This document shows, one piece after another, positions 13,038 to 24,383 of a stretch of 64,000 bases of DNA. Source of the DNA: Ailanthus altissimus (taxonomy: Eukaryota > Streptophyta > Magnoliopsida > Sapindales > Simaroubaceae); the NCBI GenBank assembly GCA_946807835.1, contig OX327693.1, positions 6,155,501 to 6,219,500 of the forward strand. The letters run 5' to 3'. The notes under the pieces are model-generated. The model did not search any database. It was not told the DNA's origin and saw only the letters and a list, made by a program, of their open reading frames with translations. Both the position numbers and the translations under genes were made by a program. Position 1 is the stretch's first letter; each line of letters opens with the position of its first letter.

Positions 13038-13837
13038 ACCTTCTGCCCATGTTACACGCACGACATTTCATTCATTTCTTCACAAATTTGGTTTCTTTCT
13101 CTCCTTCCATCTTCTAAAAAAGCTGCTTTTTGCTCTTCTGAGTTCTCTTAGCAATAATATTTTTCTGGTTACTTGTAAACCCAGCCAAAAGATGATATTA
13201 TTGTACTTCGCTTTTCCTTTCTTTCTTTCTTTCTTTCTGTAACTTCTGTTTTCCGTTTCTTCATAAAATGTCATTTTTTTATTCTTCATTTTCAGTCCAT
13301 TTTTTGTTTCTGGGTCGGTGAGTTTATGGTAAAATTTTGCTTGGTTTCTTTTTTTTTAAATTTCCAAGCTGTACACCATTAATAATTTTGTTACTTACCA
13401 AATACTGAAACCATCTCATTTGATTTATTTTCTTGGATTGGTTTCCATGATTAGTCTATTTTTTTCTAGATTTTAAAATCAGTTGGTTGGTATATAATCT
13501 GTTCCTTTTTTAAAATAAAATTATTGTCATTATTATTTTTGTGTTTTAAAGAAATCTCTGCGCCATTAATATCAATACCAAAAAGCTTCAACTTTCTCAT
13601 TTGAATCCTGAATATTGCACTTCTCTGTCTTTTGTTTTTGTATCATTTAACCTTTCTTGGGTACCAAATATTGCCGGAGAATAATTTGTACGCGGTTTTA
13701 TTTATTTTCTCAATCTGGGTATTGATCAAAATCCTGTCTTTTGAAGTATTTCTTCAAGATCTCAAGTTTTCTCGTATGAAAGCTTGAATTTTTTTCCATC
13801 TGGGTTCTCACAGTAATGTAAATTGGAAGTCTCTGCA
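13038..13837 (+). promoter_or_regulatory. Presumed promoter and pyrimidine-rich 5' leader of the DUF936 gene
   Basis: The 800 bases before the start codon are pyrimidine-rich, with a (TTTC)n run at about 13211-13238, typical of plant 5' leaders. A leader intron is possible because there are several GT/AG candidates, but none is decisive. No clear TATA box was identified. The transcription start cannot be placed from sequence alone. Confidence 0.4.
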
Positions 13838-16800
13838 ATGACAAATCTTGTGCCTGGTGTGCTTCTTAAGCTTCTACAGCATATGAACACAGATGTGAAA
13901 GTTGCTGGTGAGCACAGGTCATCTCTTCTGCAAGTTGTGAGCATAGTCCCTGCATTAGCAGGAGGTGAGCTATTCCCCAACCAAGGCTTTTACTTGAAGG
14001 TTTCAGATTCGTCTCATGCTACTTATGTATCTTTGCCTGATGAACATGATGATTTGATTCTTAGTGATAAGATCCAATTAGGCCAGTTTATTCATGCTGA
14101 GAGGCTTGAATCTGCTTCTCCTGTCCCCATTCTTCGTGGGGTTAGGCCTGTTCCTGGAAGGCATCCTTGTGTAGGGAGCCCTGAAGATATTGTGGCAACT
14201 CACTCTCTTGGGTTTCTTAACAATGATAATATTAACAGTAGCAATAGTTCTTCATGTTCTAAGCCTGGGGAGAAAGTAAAATCACCTTTAAAAGTAGTGT
14301 CAGGCAACAGTCATGTTGGTGAAAAGGAGAAGTTGTTGGGGAATAGGTTGAATGGTGGAGCTAAAGATGATCCATTGCAAAAGAAAAGGCCGTCATTGAG
14401 TAGATCAAGTTCTCAATTGTCTTCAAAACACGCATTGACTATAGATGTGAAGAAGGAGGTTTTGGGGAAATCAAAGTTATCGAGTTCAAGGTCGATCCCT
14501 TCTTCTCCCTCAAGTTATTATTCATTGCCTACAACGTTTGAAAATTTTGCAAATGGGGTTAGGCAGCAGTCAAAGATTAAGTTGGATAAGGCTACAGCTA
14601 CAGAAAAGGTGGGATCAGCAGAAAAGGCAAGTTCTGTTCGTGGGGTGAGTCCCACTGGGAGGAAGGTACCAGTTATTAAGAATATAGTTCAGGGGATTGA
14701 GTTTGGGGCTAAGGCCTTGAGAAAGAGCTGGGATGGGAATATGGAGGTGAAGACTAGAGAGAATTCAAAGTTGAGAGCTGCCAAACATGATCCCAAGCAT
14801 GAAGCTCGGAGTATTTCAGTGAGTTTATGCATTAATCTTAGAATTAAATGGAAAATCTATTTGTTGAATTGTTTTTAGTAGAATTGAATAAGTTATCCTT
14901 GGCTATGGACTGGGTAGAATTTTATTTTTATTCCTTAATGTCATGAGATTTTTGTGGTTTATCATTTTTTTTCGTGAGTGTATTCTGGAATTAGAGATAG
15001 AAATATTTAATCAAATGTCACACTGGTGGTGAATTATATGTTCTTTAAGGATCTAGGCACCAAGTGATGGGTTCATGTATCCTTGTTTCTTGATTTTCTA
15101 TGATGCTCCAGGAAGGTTTTCAAAATAACATTTTTCTTGCTATCCCTTCAACCTGTGTATTGTTGGCTTTTATTTTGTATTATTATTTATTTTCTATCTG
15201 TCATGTTAAGCAATTATGCTTTTCATCTAATTTTATCCTATTTTCCAGACTCCTAGAAAAAGCACATCAATTGAGAGGTTGTCATCAAAAGAGGATAATA
15301 AGGTCCAGATATCTGTAAAGTCATCTAAAGAGGAGAATAAGTTTCAAAGCTCTGCCAAGAAGGCTCCAGCAAATGGAACGTTGGATGATCAAGAAAAATC
15401 AAATAAGCAAAAAGCTTCCATTGGAAGGAAGTCAGGAGAATTGAATAATAATGGTCTCCCTGGAAATGTGGTTAGGGTTCCAATAAATAGTAGAAGATTA
15501 ACAGAAGGAAGTTTTTCATGGGGTGCACTCCCGTCTTCTCTTGCGAAGCTTGGAAAGGTATATACCATGTGATGACTTGGATCTTGATAAGTTCCTTAGA
15601 CTTAAATAAAGAGAGTTTCTTTGAAGCTTCTTACTGTTGAATCGTTATGCTGCTTAAACAATTAGCTCAGTAGCTTTTGATAAACAGCATATAATTCAAT
15701 ACTTGATATCACTTTCTTGCACAGACTCACTCACATACACGTTCAAACATGCATACATCGGTTATTGGCAAACTTCATTTAAGCTATTTGTGAAACTTTT
15801 GGGAAGCATGGAGATACCCTAAAATCTACTAGTGTTAAGTCTTTTTCTGAAATCCCTTTGAATTAGATTTGTAAAAGAATTGCCTGATATGTCTGATAAG
15901 GTGGAGCCTTATGTTACTTAATTTGTTGCACCTTGTGTCATAACCTGTTTCCTTAGGCAGAACATGCATGAAGTAGTTACTCTGAAGATGAAATGTTGCG
16001 ATTTCTTCTGCTCTGCACTTCATATTTCTTATGGTTTCACATTTCTTATTACAGGAAGTCATGAAGCGTAGAGATGCTGCACAGACAGCCGCGATAGAGG
16101 CTATGCAGGAGGCTTCTACCTCGGAGAGCTTACTTCGATGTTTAAGGTATGACCCCTCGACACTGAAAGCAGGCTTAGAGCCAATATTACCCGTGTTTTC
16201 AACAAACCCTATTTTTTTTGTTGAAATAGGAGTCCAAAATTAACTCAAACATGCTTAAAAACCTAAAACCCATGTTTTTCCGAAACTAGGCACCGTAGGG
16301 CTGGTGCGAGCAACAATTGGCGCCATGGCTCCGTCAAGCTGGACCATGGCTCTAAGGCCTTGAATCAGTCTCCCCTTGTGCCTTCTCGTCTCTCCTCGCA
16401 TCCGGCTCTCTGTTTTTGTCACTTTCTCATACGTTCAGCGCATACTTGACCTCATATTCGACAACTCCTTAGTTTCCAATTCAATCTTGATTTTGAATTA
16501 CTAAAATCCCAACAACTCAAACTGAGCTCACACTAACCCTAATATGAGGGATTAAATTCCAAGACCTCTTTTCTAAATACCAGAGACCTCACCAGCCTGA
16601 ACCAGTTGATACAAATAATCTTTTCCTTCTTGATGAAAGTTTTTTATGAAGCAGGTTGTGGTGATACAAATATTACCTAGCCATGATTTGCACTAGGGGC
16701 ACACTAATTATTATTATTATTATTATTCTTGTTATTATTCTTATTTTGACATTATGAGCTTCATTTACAATTTCCTTGTAGCACATTTGGTTAGCTAGAT

Positions 16801-19800
16801 CTGTGGTTAGCTTGCATGCAAATCTTAGGTATAATACTTCCAAAAATATATGGAATGCAACCTTAGTGAAACACCAAAACTTAGTATAGATATGATGACA
16901 CTGCATGCTGTGAAGGCTTCTACTTGCTTTGGTATGATTAAGGGAAATCTGAGCCACAAGTTTATATTCGGAGCTAGACATATTTGCTGCCATGTCTAGG
17001 TTGGGTGTTAGCCTGATTTTCAACCAAATAAGATGTGCATCACTTAGTATGAATTAAAGCCATGGGAAGAGGGGTATGAGTATAGCACTTTGCATGCTGT
17101 GAATATTCCTAGGTGACCACGGAAGCTGATTCTGAAGACTGGAGAGCATTGGAAATCCTGGAAGTGAAAAAGGATCTTAAGTGGTAGACTTGGCTCCCTC
17201 AAGGTGATCTCTTTACACATTTTTGAATTTGGGAGAAGTTGAGAAGTAGGAGCCCCAATTTACATAATCCTTGAAGATGCATCTAGTAGCTGGTTTTACC
17301 AATGCTGTAGTCAGCTTGGTATATGAAGTGAGTTAAACTTAAGTGACATTAATTGCAAGTCAATGGAAGCTACTGAAGTTGTTATAGAACACCAATGCAG
17401 GTTTATAATTTTGAATGTCGTTGTGAGATTAAATGTGTGTTTGGGAGCTGAGAAAGCTAAGCTAAGATTCTGAGAAAATGTATCTGAACACTAAGAAGTA
17501 GTGACTGAAAATGATTCTTCCTTTTATTGATTCTCAAACGAAATTACAAGTGAGCTATTTATAGAGGCCTTGTATGATTATCAAGTACACGTGTTCTCTG
17601 ATCCATAAATCTAGCAATCTGCAACTAACTTTAGAAAAGTGAAAGAGTTTGTTACAACGACTCATACTTGCTGCCATCTAACTAATTTCTGTTTCTGATT
17701 TTTCACTTCTTGAATACTCTCTTTCCTTTAACTTGAGCACTTCTTTACTGAGCACTCCTTACTCTTAACATCCCCTCGCAAGCTTAAGGACCTTAAGCTT
17801 GGATCTGAAAATTTCAAATTTAGCAAATGACAGAGGCTTGGTAAGAATATCTGCTGTTTGGTCTAGGCTTGGAACATATCGAACATCCAGCTGCTTGTTG
17901 GCAATCTTCTCTCTTATAAAGTGAACATCTAGCTCTATATGTTTAGTACGAGAATGAAAGACTGGGTTATTTGCCAGAGCCAATGCACTCTGATTGTCAC
18001 ACCAGAGTACTGGTACTGCAGATGGAGATAAATGTAGCTCATGCAGAAGAGATTGCAACCAAATCATTTCTGAACAAGCTGCTGCCAATGCTCTATACTC
18101 TGCCTCGGTACTTGATCTGGAAACTACATTTTGCTTCTTGGATGACCATGATACCAGGTTGTCTCCTAGGTAAATGCAGAAACCTCCAATGGACTTTCTA
18201 TCATTGGGGTCATTACCCCAATCTGCACCACTATATCCTGTTAGGCAAAGACTTCCTGTATTGACAAACTCTAAACCATAGTTTATAGTAGCTTTGAGAT
18301 ATCGAAGTACACGTTTACAGGCTTTCTAATGACAGATTTTTGGAGCAGATAAAAACTGACTTAATTTGTGAACAGTATATGACAACTCAGGTCTTGTCAA
18401 TGTTGCATACTGAAGGGCTCCAACTATACTTCTATAGAGTGTTGGATTTTCAAATAATGCAGCTCCAGTAGCCAATAACTTCTCCCCTGGACTAGAAGGA
18501 GTGTCACACCCTTTACAGCTTGTCATATGTGCTTTTGCAAGAATGTCATTAATGTACTTGCTTTGTGACAGATGCAGACCAGTGGTAGTTGGTGTTACTT
18601 TGATTCCTAGGAAATAGTTGAAGTATCCCAGGTCTTTTAAGGCAAAAACACCATTAAGATCTTTAACAAATCCTTCCAATAGAGAAGAATCATGCCCTGT
18701 GACCAAAATGTCATCCACATAAACCAAGACAAGTATTAAGTTTCCTTTTACTTCTTTGATGAACAAGGATGTGTCAGACCTAGAGTTTGCAAATCCCCAC
18801 TGTAACAATGCTGACTTGAGCTTGTCAAACCAAGCTCTTGGAGCTTGTTTTAAACCATAGATAGCCTTATTGAGCTTACAAACATGAGATGGAAAGGATG
18901 GATCAATGAAACCTTCAGGTTGTCTCATATAAACATCTTCTGTCAAATGCCCATTAAGAAAGGCATTATTCACATCTATTTGTCTAATTTTCCATTGATT
19001 CATGACTGCCAAGCTCAGTATTACCCTTACAGTAGTTAAGAAAGGCATTATTCACATCTATTTGTCTAATTTTCCATTGATTCATGACTGCCAAGCTCAG
19101 TATTACCCTTACAGTAGTGGCCTTTACAACAGGACTGTAGGTTTCTAGATAATCAATACCAGGTGTTTGAGAGAATCCCTTTGCAACTAACCTAGCCTTG
19201 TACTTTGAAATGGTGCCATCTGAGTTGTATTTTATTCTATATACCCACTTATTGTCCACCACTTTAGCTGCTGCACTAGCAGGAACCAAAGTCCATGTTT
19301 CATTCTTTATTAGAGCTGAATACTCTTCTCTCATGGCTTGACTCCAGTTTGTATCACTTAATGCTTCAAGTAATGATGCAGGCTCTCTTCCAGTCATATC
19401 AATTAAGAAGGCTTTTGGTTTATATATGCCAGACTTAGATCTGGTTTGCATGGAATGATGTGAACCTTCTTGGTTTTGTGATGTTCTTTGTGTATTTCTT
19501 TGGTTTGGTAATGTTGTTGATTGTGTGTGTTGGATAGTAGAAGAAGTTATTGGTATAGAGTTCAATACCTGTGTTTGTTGCCTTGAAGCAGATTCTAAGC
19601 CCTCTGTAGCTGCTGGTTGCATACTTGTTGAAGGGCTCTTTAAAGGACATAATGGGAAAAAATGAAATGTATTACTGTATTGAGATGAGTTGTTATAAGA
19701 AGATTGTAAATCATTTGATGAATGTGTTTCAGATGCAAACAAGCCATTGTAAGGAAAATTCAATTCATTGAAAGTAATATGTCTAACTACAAATACTTTA

Positions 19801-22800
19801 CCAGAAGGGTGCAAGCATTTGTATCCTTTGTGTGCTGTACTGTAGCCAATAAAAATGCATTTCTCTGAATGGAAATTCAACTTATTCTGATGATATGGTC
19901 TTAGAAATGGGAAACAAGCACAACCAAATACTCTTAGAAAGGAATAATTTGGTTTATGACCAAAGAGCAACTCATAAGGAGATTTATTATTAAGAATTGT
20001 AGTTGGGAGCCTGTTGATAAGATAGGAAGTTGTATGAAAAGCTTCCCACCAGAATTTTAGAGGTATTGAAGCTTGAGACAGCAAGGTAAGACCTATTACT
20101 ACAATGTGCCTATGTTTTCTCTCAACTACCCCATTTTGGTGGTGTGTATGAGGGCAAGAATATCTGAGTTGTAACCCTTCTTGTTCAGCAAACTGTTTAA
20201 AACATATAAACTCACCCCCCATAACTGATTGTATGGCTTTTATTTTTATCTCAAGTTGTCTCTCAATCTGAGTTTTAAACACTTTGAAGATGTTTAAAGC
20301 TTCAGATTTTATTTTCATGGGAAAAAGCCATATATATCTGGTATAGTCATCCACTATGCTAAGATAACACTTAAACCCCTCTCTGGTTTGTATTGAAGAA
20401 GGCCCCCAAACATCTAAGTACAGAAGATTTAAAGGAATTTTGGATTTAATTTCAGTAGAAGGAAAATGTAATCTATGTAATTTGCCAATTTGACATGAAT
20501 CACAGAAAGTAAGCTTGCAATCTTTATTACTGTCAAGAGCAAAGTTACAGTGTTGTAATACATTCTTGAGTACATGAAGATTTGGATGTCCAAGTCTTCT
20601 AGGCCATAAATTGTAGTCTAACTTGCTTTGGGCAGTAGAAGAAAGATAGCATGCTGGACAAGAAATATACTGACTTGAATCAGATGCACTTAACTGATTC
20701 TTATTTATATCACAAAATGCATTTTTTGACCACATTGACAGCATTGACATTGGATGGTTATATAACAATGGTTTCTTGTTCTGTAATATAGAGTCATGAT
20801 TGTGAATGGTTGGAGTCACTTTATAGAGCCCTCTCACAACAGCACCCATGAGCAACACAAGGCTTGTCCTCTTGTCCTTAACATAGCAAACATCAGAAGA
20901 GAATTCAAGGTAAATATCATTGTCATGTATAAGTTTTGAAATGCTAATTAGATTCTTTGTGATAGAGGGTACAAAGAGCAGATCTATAAGTATCAAGTTA
21001 TTACCAGATTCACACCTTAACCATGCAGTACCAATAAGTCTAATGCTTAAACCAAAACCATTACCAATTAAAAGTTTTTCTGTACTTGCATATTCTGCTT
21101 TACTTTCCAGATTAGCCTCATTGTTGGTCAGGTGATGTGTTGCACCTGAATCAAGATACCAACCATCATCAGCTTTTCCCTCTTGTGCTTGTTGTGCTGC
21201 AATATAAGCAGTCTTCATTTGCCCTGAATTGAAGGAACTTCCACCAGGACCATGACTTTCAAAGTTCTGATTAGTATTAACACCATAACCAACTGATGCT
21301 TTAGGCACATAATCTCTATAAAATCTGTAGTAACACGTAGAAGCAGAATGACCCTGTTTTTCACAAATTTGACAAACCAATTTTGAAAAAAGTCCTCTTC
21401 CATTAAATCTACCACCTGAAAAATACTGTTCGTCAAGATCAGCTACTATTGGTTCCTAATTCGTCTACCAGACTCTTGATTTTCAAGAAATAGTCAGACA
21501 GTTAAAGTTCCCTTGCTTATTAAGGACAACTGACGCTTCAGCTGAATAGCTCTGGCCTTTGATTCTGATCCAAATTACCTTTCAACAGAGATCCACAAAT
21601 CTCTTGCTGTAGTGCTGTCAATTACCAGGCACAAGATTGAATCATGTATTGTTGAGAATAACCAGCTCAATAGTAGCTGATCTTGACAAATCCAAGATTC
21701 ATAATTTGAATTTTCTATTTCCGTAACAGTTCGATCAGCATTTGTAACTCTGAGTGTCTGTTCTGGCATCTTCTTGCTTCCATTAATGAAAGCTTCAAGT
21801 CGATTTCCTTTAATGGCCATCAACACTTGTGACCTCCAAATGACATAATTTGATCGTGTTAGTTTCACAGTTGATGGAAAGGAATTGAGTGAGGTTGAAT
21901 TGTTGTTCAAATTTGCAGAAGATAGATTTGTGTTTAAAGTGTCAGCGTTGGCCATGCTGTGCTCTGATACCATGTGAGAATTAATGTGTGTTTGGGAGCT
22001 GAGAAAGCTAAGCTAAGATTTTGAGAAAATGTATCTGAACACTGAGAAGTAGTGACTGAAAATGATTCTTCCTTTTATTGATTCTCAAACGAAATTACAA
22101 GTGAGCTATTTATAGAGGCCTTGTATGATTATCAAGTACACGTGTTCTCTGATCCATAAATCTAGCAATCTGCAACTAACTTTAGAAAAGTGAAAGAGTT
22201 TGTTACAACGACTCATACTTGCTGCCATCTAACTAATTTCTGTTTCTGGTTTTTCACTTCTTGAATACTCTCTTTCCTTTAACTTGAGCACTTCTTTGCT
22301 GAGCACTCCTTACTCTTAACAGTCATCATTATCATCACAAATCGAAAGCAGCAGCAGCAGCAGGAACAATAAACTTTGGTAACAAATCCTAGCATTACCA
22401 AACATCTTTGTAGCATGTTCTGATCAAGGATTTGTTTAGATGTGGAAAGATTTGGTATCTTCTTAAAATATTTAGTAGCGTCTAACCAAAAAGGATTGAT
22501 GATAGATAGTTTTGGTTGTAGGCTAGTTGCATGATAAGAATGCATATTAGTGGATGGATACACTATCATTGTAGAGTTGTTTTGAGGCATTCAGGAAAAC
22601 TGATTCATGTAGATAAATATAGGCCAATGTTCAGGTAATAAGGGGTTTATAAGGGAGAAAATATGAACTTTGTCTGCCTGAAGTGAAATTTGGAAATTCA
22701 AAATTTTGGCCGTGATTTAAAACATGCTTTCTTTCTGGCACAACTTTTTTATTTTTATTTCTACCATTATGAGTTTGATCTTTATTTTGATCTGACTGTA

Positions 22801-23699
22801 TGTTCTGTTACTTTTCCTCTTGCAGCTTGTATTCTGATCTTAATACCTCTGCCAAGGAAGAAAATCCACAGCCCACTGTGGAGCAATTTTTGACCCTCCA
22901 TTCGAGCTTGAATAATGCTCGTAAGATTGCTGATTCTCTATCAAAGATTCAACCAGTTGGTTCATCTCCAGATCATGAAGAAAACCATCCATCTGAAGAA
23001 GCACTCAAGATCACAGCAGATAGACGGAAGCATGCAGCCTGTTGGGTCCAAGCTGCATTAGCCACCAACTTATCATCCTTCTCCGTTTTTAGCAAAGAAC
23101 CTAATTCTGCTTCTATATCTTCTGCAGCCTCAACTCAAGGCCAAAAGATTGTCTCTGGTAGTCAACCTATGATAGTGCTCGAAAATTTTACAAAGAATGG
23201 CTCAGCGAAAACCCAAGGGAAGCCCCGTCCAACAGTGGGCTCTAAACTCATTGCATCGGGAGCTCTTCGCAGACCAGGTGATAGCCCAGCTGCCGGTCAA
23301 AAGACGCAGCCCCAACCCCTACCAGAGTGGACTAGAGGAGATGGTCTTGACGAGGCTGTTGACTTGGCTGAAATGTTGCGGATGGAGTCACAGGATTGGT
23401 TCTTGGGATTTGTGGAGAAGTTCTTGGACGCTGATGTTGCTACTTCAGCTTTGTCAGATAATGGTCAAATAGCGGGGATGTTAAGTCAGCTCAAGAATGT
23501 AAATGACTGGTTAGACGAGATTGGGTCAAACAAGGATGAAGTAGACACACCACATGTTTCAGCTGAAACAGTTGACAGGCTAAGGAAGAAGATATATGAG
23601 TATCTTCTCACACACGTCGAATCTGCTGCTGCTGCACTTGGTGGTGGATCACAATCTTCACCACAAGTTCGAACAACAGAAACAAAATTGAAAAGGTGA
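13838..23699 (+). CDS. DUF936-family plant protein (four exons, 751 aa)
   Basis: Exons are 13838-14818, 15249-15557, 16055-16146 and 22826-23699. All introns are GT...AG, and the joined frame is 2256 bases including TGA. I chose the ATG at 13838 ([13 protein letters not shown]) because it begins the conserved N-terminal block and no ATG precedes it in frame. Residues 1 to about 125 form the DUF936 domain, ending near [20 protein letters not shown]. Residues from about 130 to 460 are low-complexity, rich in Ser, Lys and Asn, and probably disordered. The last exon carries a conserved helical region, including [20 protein letters not shown] at about residues 641-660. I see no signal peptide or membrane segment. 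The family is plant-specific and its biochemical role is not established, so I assign none. All frames are open. Intron 3 (16147-22825) is 6.7 kb because a copia element has inserted in antisense orientation. Confidence 0.92.
17422..17770 (-). repeat. Copia 3' LTR
   Basis: It is bounded on the plus strand by TGTGAGA and CTTAACA (TG...CA) and has the same length as its partner at 21973-22321. Visible differences include C/T near 17470, A/G in CACT(A/G)AGAAG, A/G in TTTCTG(A/G)TTTT and A/G in CTTCTTT(A/G)CTG, plus a small shift in the first 15 bases. Confidence 0.95.
17771..17779 (-). other. Copia polypurine tract
   Basis: On the minus strand GCGAGGGGA lies immediately before the 3' LTR. This is the usual place and composition for the plus-strand primer. 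Confidence 0.8.
18954..19117 (-). repeat. 82-bp tandem duplication inside reverse transcriptase
   Basis: TTAAGAAAGGCATTATTCAC begins at 18954 and again at 19036, and the two 82-bp copies appear identical. Since 82 is not a multiple of three, the duplication splits RT just after the [10 protein letters not shown] motif. The identity of the copies means it arose at or after the element's last replication. Confidence 0.92.
21436..21955 (-). pseudogene. Copia gag, truncated and frame-broken
   Basis: The frame begins with [10 protein letters not shown] (21955), just inside the primer site, and includes the gag motif [23 protein letters not shown] at 21575-21577 interrupts it after DLWISVER. The same frame resumes with a recognisable [20 protein letters not shown] block, then loses register after TLTV. 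The segment that normally separates the [13 protein letters not shown] motif from the zinc knuckle is largely missing, suggesting an internal deletion near 21440-21460. Confidence 0.8.
21961..21972 (-). other. Copia primer-binding site (initiator tRNA-Met)
   Basis: On the minus strand TGGTATCAGAGC directly follows the 5' LTR. This is the classic complement of the 3' end of plant initiator-Met tRNA. Confidence 0.95.
21973..22321 (-). repeat. Copia 5' LTR
   Basis: Partner of 17422-17770, with the same 349-bp length and the same TG...CA ends. On the minus strand it should hold the element's promoter. It is followed on the plus strand by the target duplication GTCAT. Confidence 0.95.
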
Positions 23700-24383
23700 C
23701 TTCCCTTCATAAATGGCAGTCTTCTCTATGTATATGCAGTATTGAGCCATTACAGCTGCGCCCTTCAACCGCCTAGTGGTTCCAGAAGCCAAGTGTCTTA
23801 ATTTATTTGTACATAAATCCTACACAAGGGTTGTGGTATATATGGAGAGTAGTCATATTGATTATCAAAAGCGAAGCACTGAATATGAAGTGCAAATATA
23901 TTTTTTCTTTCTTTCTTTTGTTGGGATTTGATACTGAAATTATACAAATGGAAACAGTTTGGAGAGTAGGAAGATGATTGTTTTCTTCGTCCGCCGTTGC
24001 CAGTGAATATGTATGTATGTTCCCATTCACATTGACATTCCGATGAAAACAGTTTGGAGTACTATTAATCAAGATTGCCCTTCCAAGATTGCCCTTCCAA
24101 TTTTTTTGTACATTCCGATGAAAACAGTCATAAGATGTCAAGTTTTCATTGTTTAGAATGATTTCACCATTGGAAATGCCATAATGCTTCAGACAGGTAC
24201 AAACAGAATGATGAACATTGTGTAGCTTGAGGCCAAACTCAAATACTTCGTGATTTTGCTTCTCTTTGTTTTTTAAATTGGTCTGTTTTCACACGCCATT
24301 ATCTTCTTTGTGGTAGTAGGACATTATCGAGCAGCCTGTTTAAGCTATGTTATAGTTTGGATGATGATCTTGGCACAAATTTT
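23700..24383 (+). other. Presumed 3' UTR of the DUF936 gene and spacer
   Basis: AT-rich sequence with no further coding signal. AAGATTGCCCTTCC occurs twice in tandem near 24070-24100. No canonical AATAAA hexamer stands out, so the cleavage site is not placed. Confidence 0.45.

Larger units (their letters stand above)
17765..21432 (-). pseudogene. Copia pol (protease, integrase, RT, RNase H), broken
   Basis: The largest open frame (21380-18984) holds a zinc knuckle ([14 protein letters not shown]), a copia protease site (DSGATHH) and a GAG-pre-integrase segment (RRLGHPN) with an H-C zinc finger. It continues with the integrase core (LDVWGP ... NGVVERKHR) and the start of RT ([14 protein letters not shown] ... 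[10 protein letters not shown]). The second integrase aspartate, normally in a DGGGEF-type motif, reads VMGGEF (codon at 20223-20225). An 82-bp tandem duplication then shifts the frame. RT continues at 19048-18326 with the YVDDIL active site and ends at a TAG (18326-18328), where the family has a tryptophan before [10 protein letters not shown]. The same frame then runs on through RNase H ([30 protein letters not shown]) to 17765. Confidence 0.93.
17422..22321 (-). mobile_element. Ty1/copia LTR retrotransposon, complete ends, disabled genes
   Basis: The 4900-bp element has two 349-bp LTRs (17422-17770 and 21973-22321), a primer-binding site and a polypurine tract. A 5-bp target duplication, GTCGT (17417-17421) and GTCAT (22322-22326), differs at one base. 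It reads on the minus strand, opposite to the host gene. The order is gag, zinc knuckle, protease, integrase, reverse transcriptase, RNase H, which is the copia order. It is not autonomous as it stands: gag has a stop, a frameshift and an apparent internal deletion, integrase lacks a catalytic aspartate, and RT has an 82-bp duplication and a nonsense codon. The LTRs differ at only about 4-6 positions, so insertion was fairly recent. Confidence 0.95.
16147..22825 (+). other. Intron 3 of the DUF936 gene, enlarged by a retrotransposon
   Basis: The donor GTATGA follows exon 3, and the acceptor CTCTTGCAG precedes exon 4. Without the copia element and its duplicated target site, the intron would be about 1.77 kb. 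The 5' part (about 16228-16600) is GC-richer than the rest and has the look of a second, unresolved repeat fragment. A (TTA)n run lies at about 16704-16728. Confidence 0.85.

Noticed and set aside
17971..18264. Plus-strand open frame inside the copia element
   Set aside because: Shadow of the RNase H coding strand.
18326..19048. Separate reverse transcriptase gene
   Set aside because: It is the continuation of the copia pol after the 82-bp duplication and ends at a point nonsense codon, with RNase H following in the same frame.
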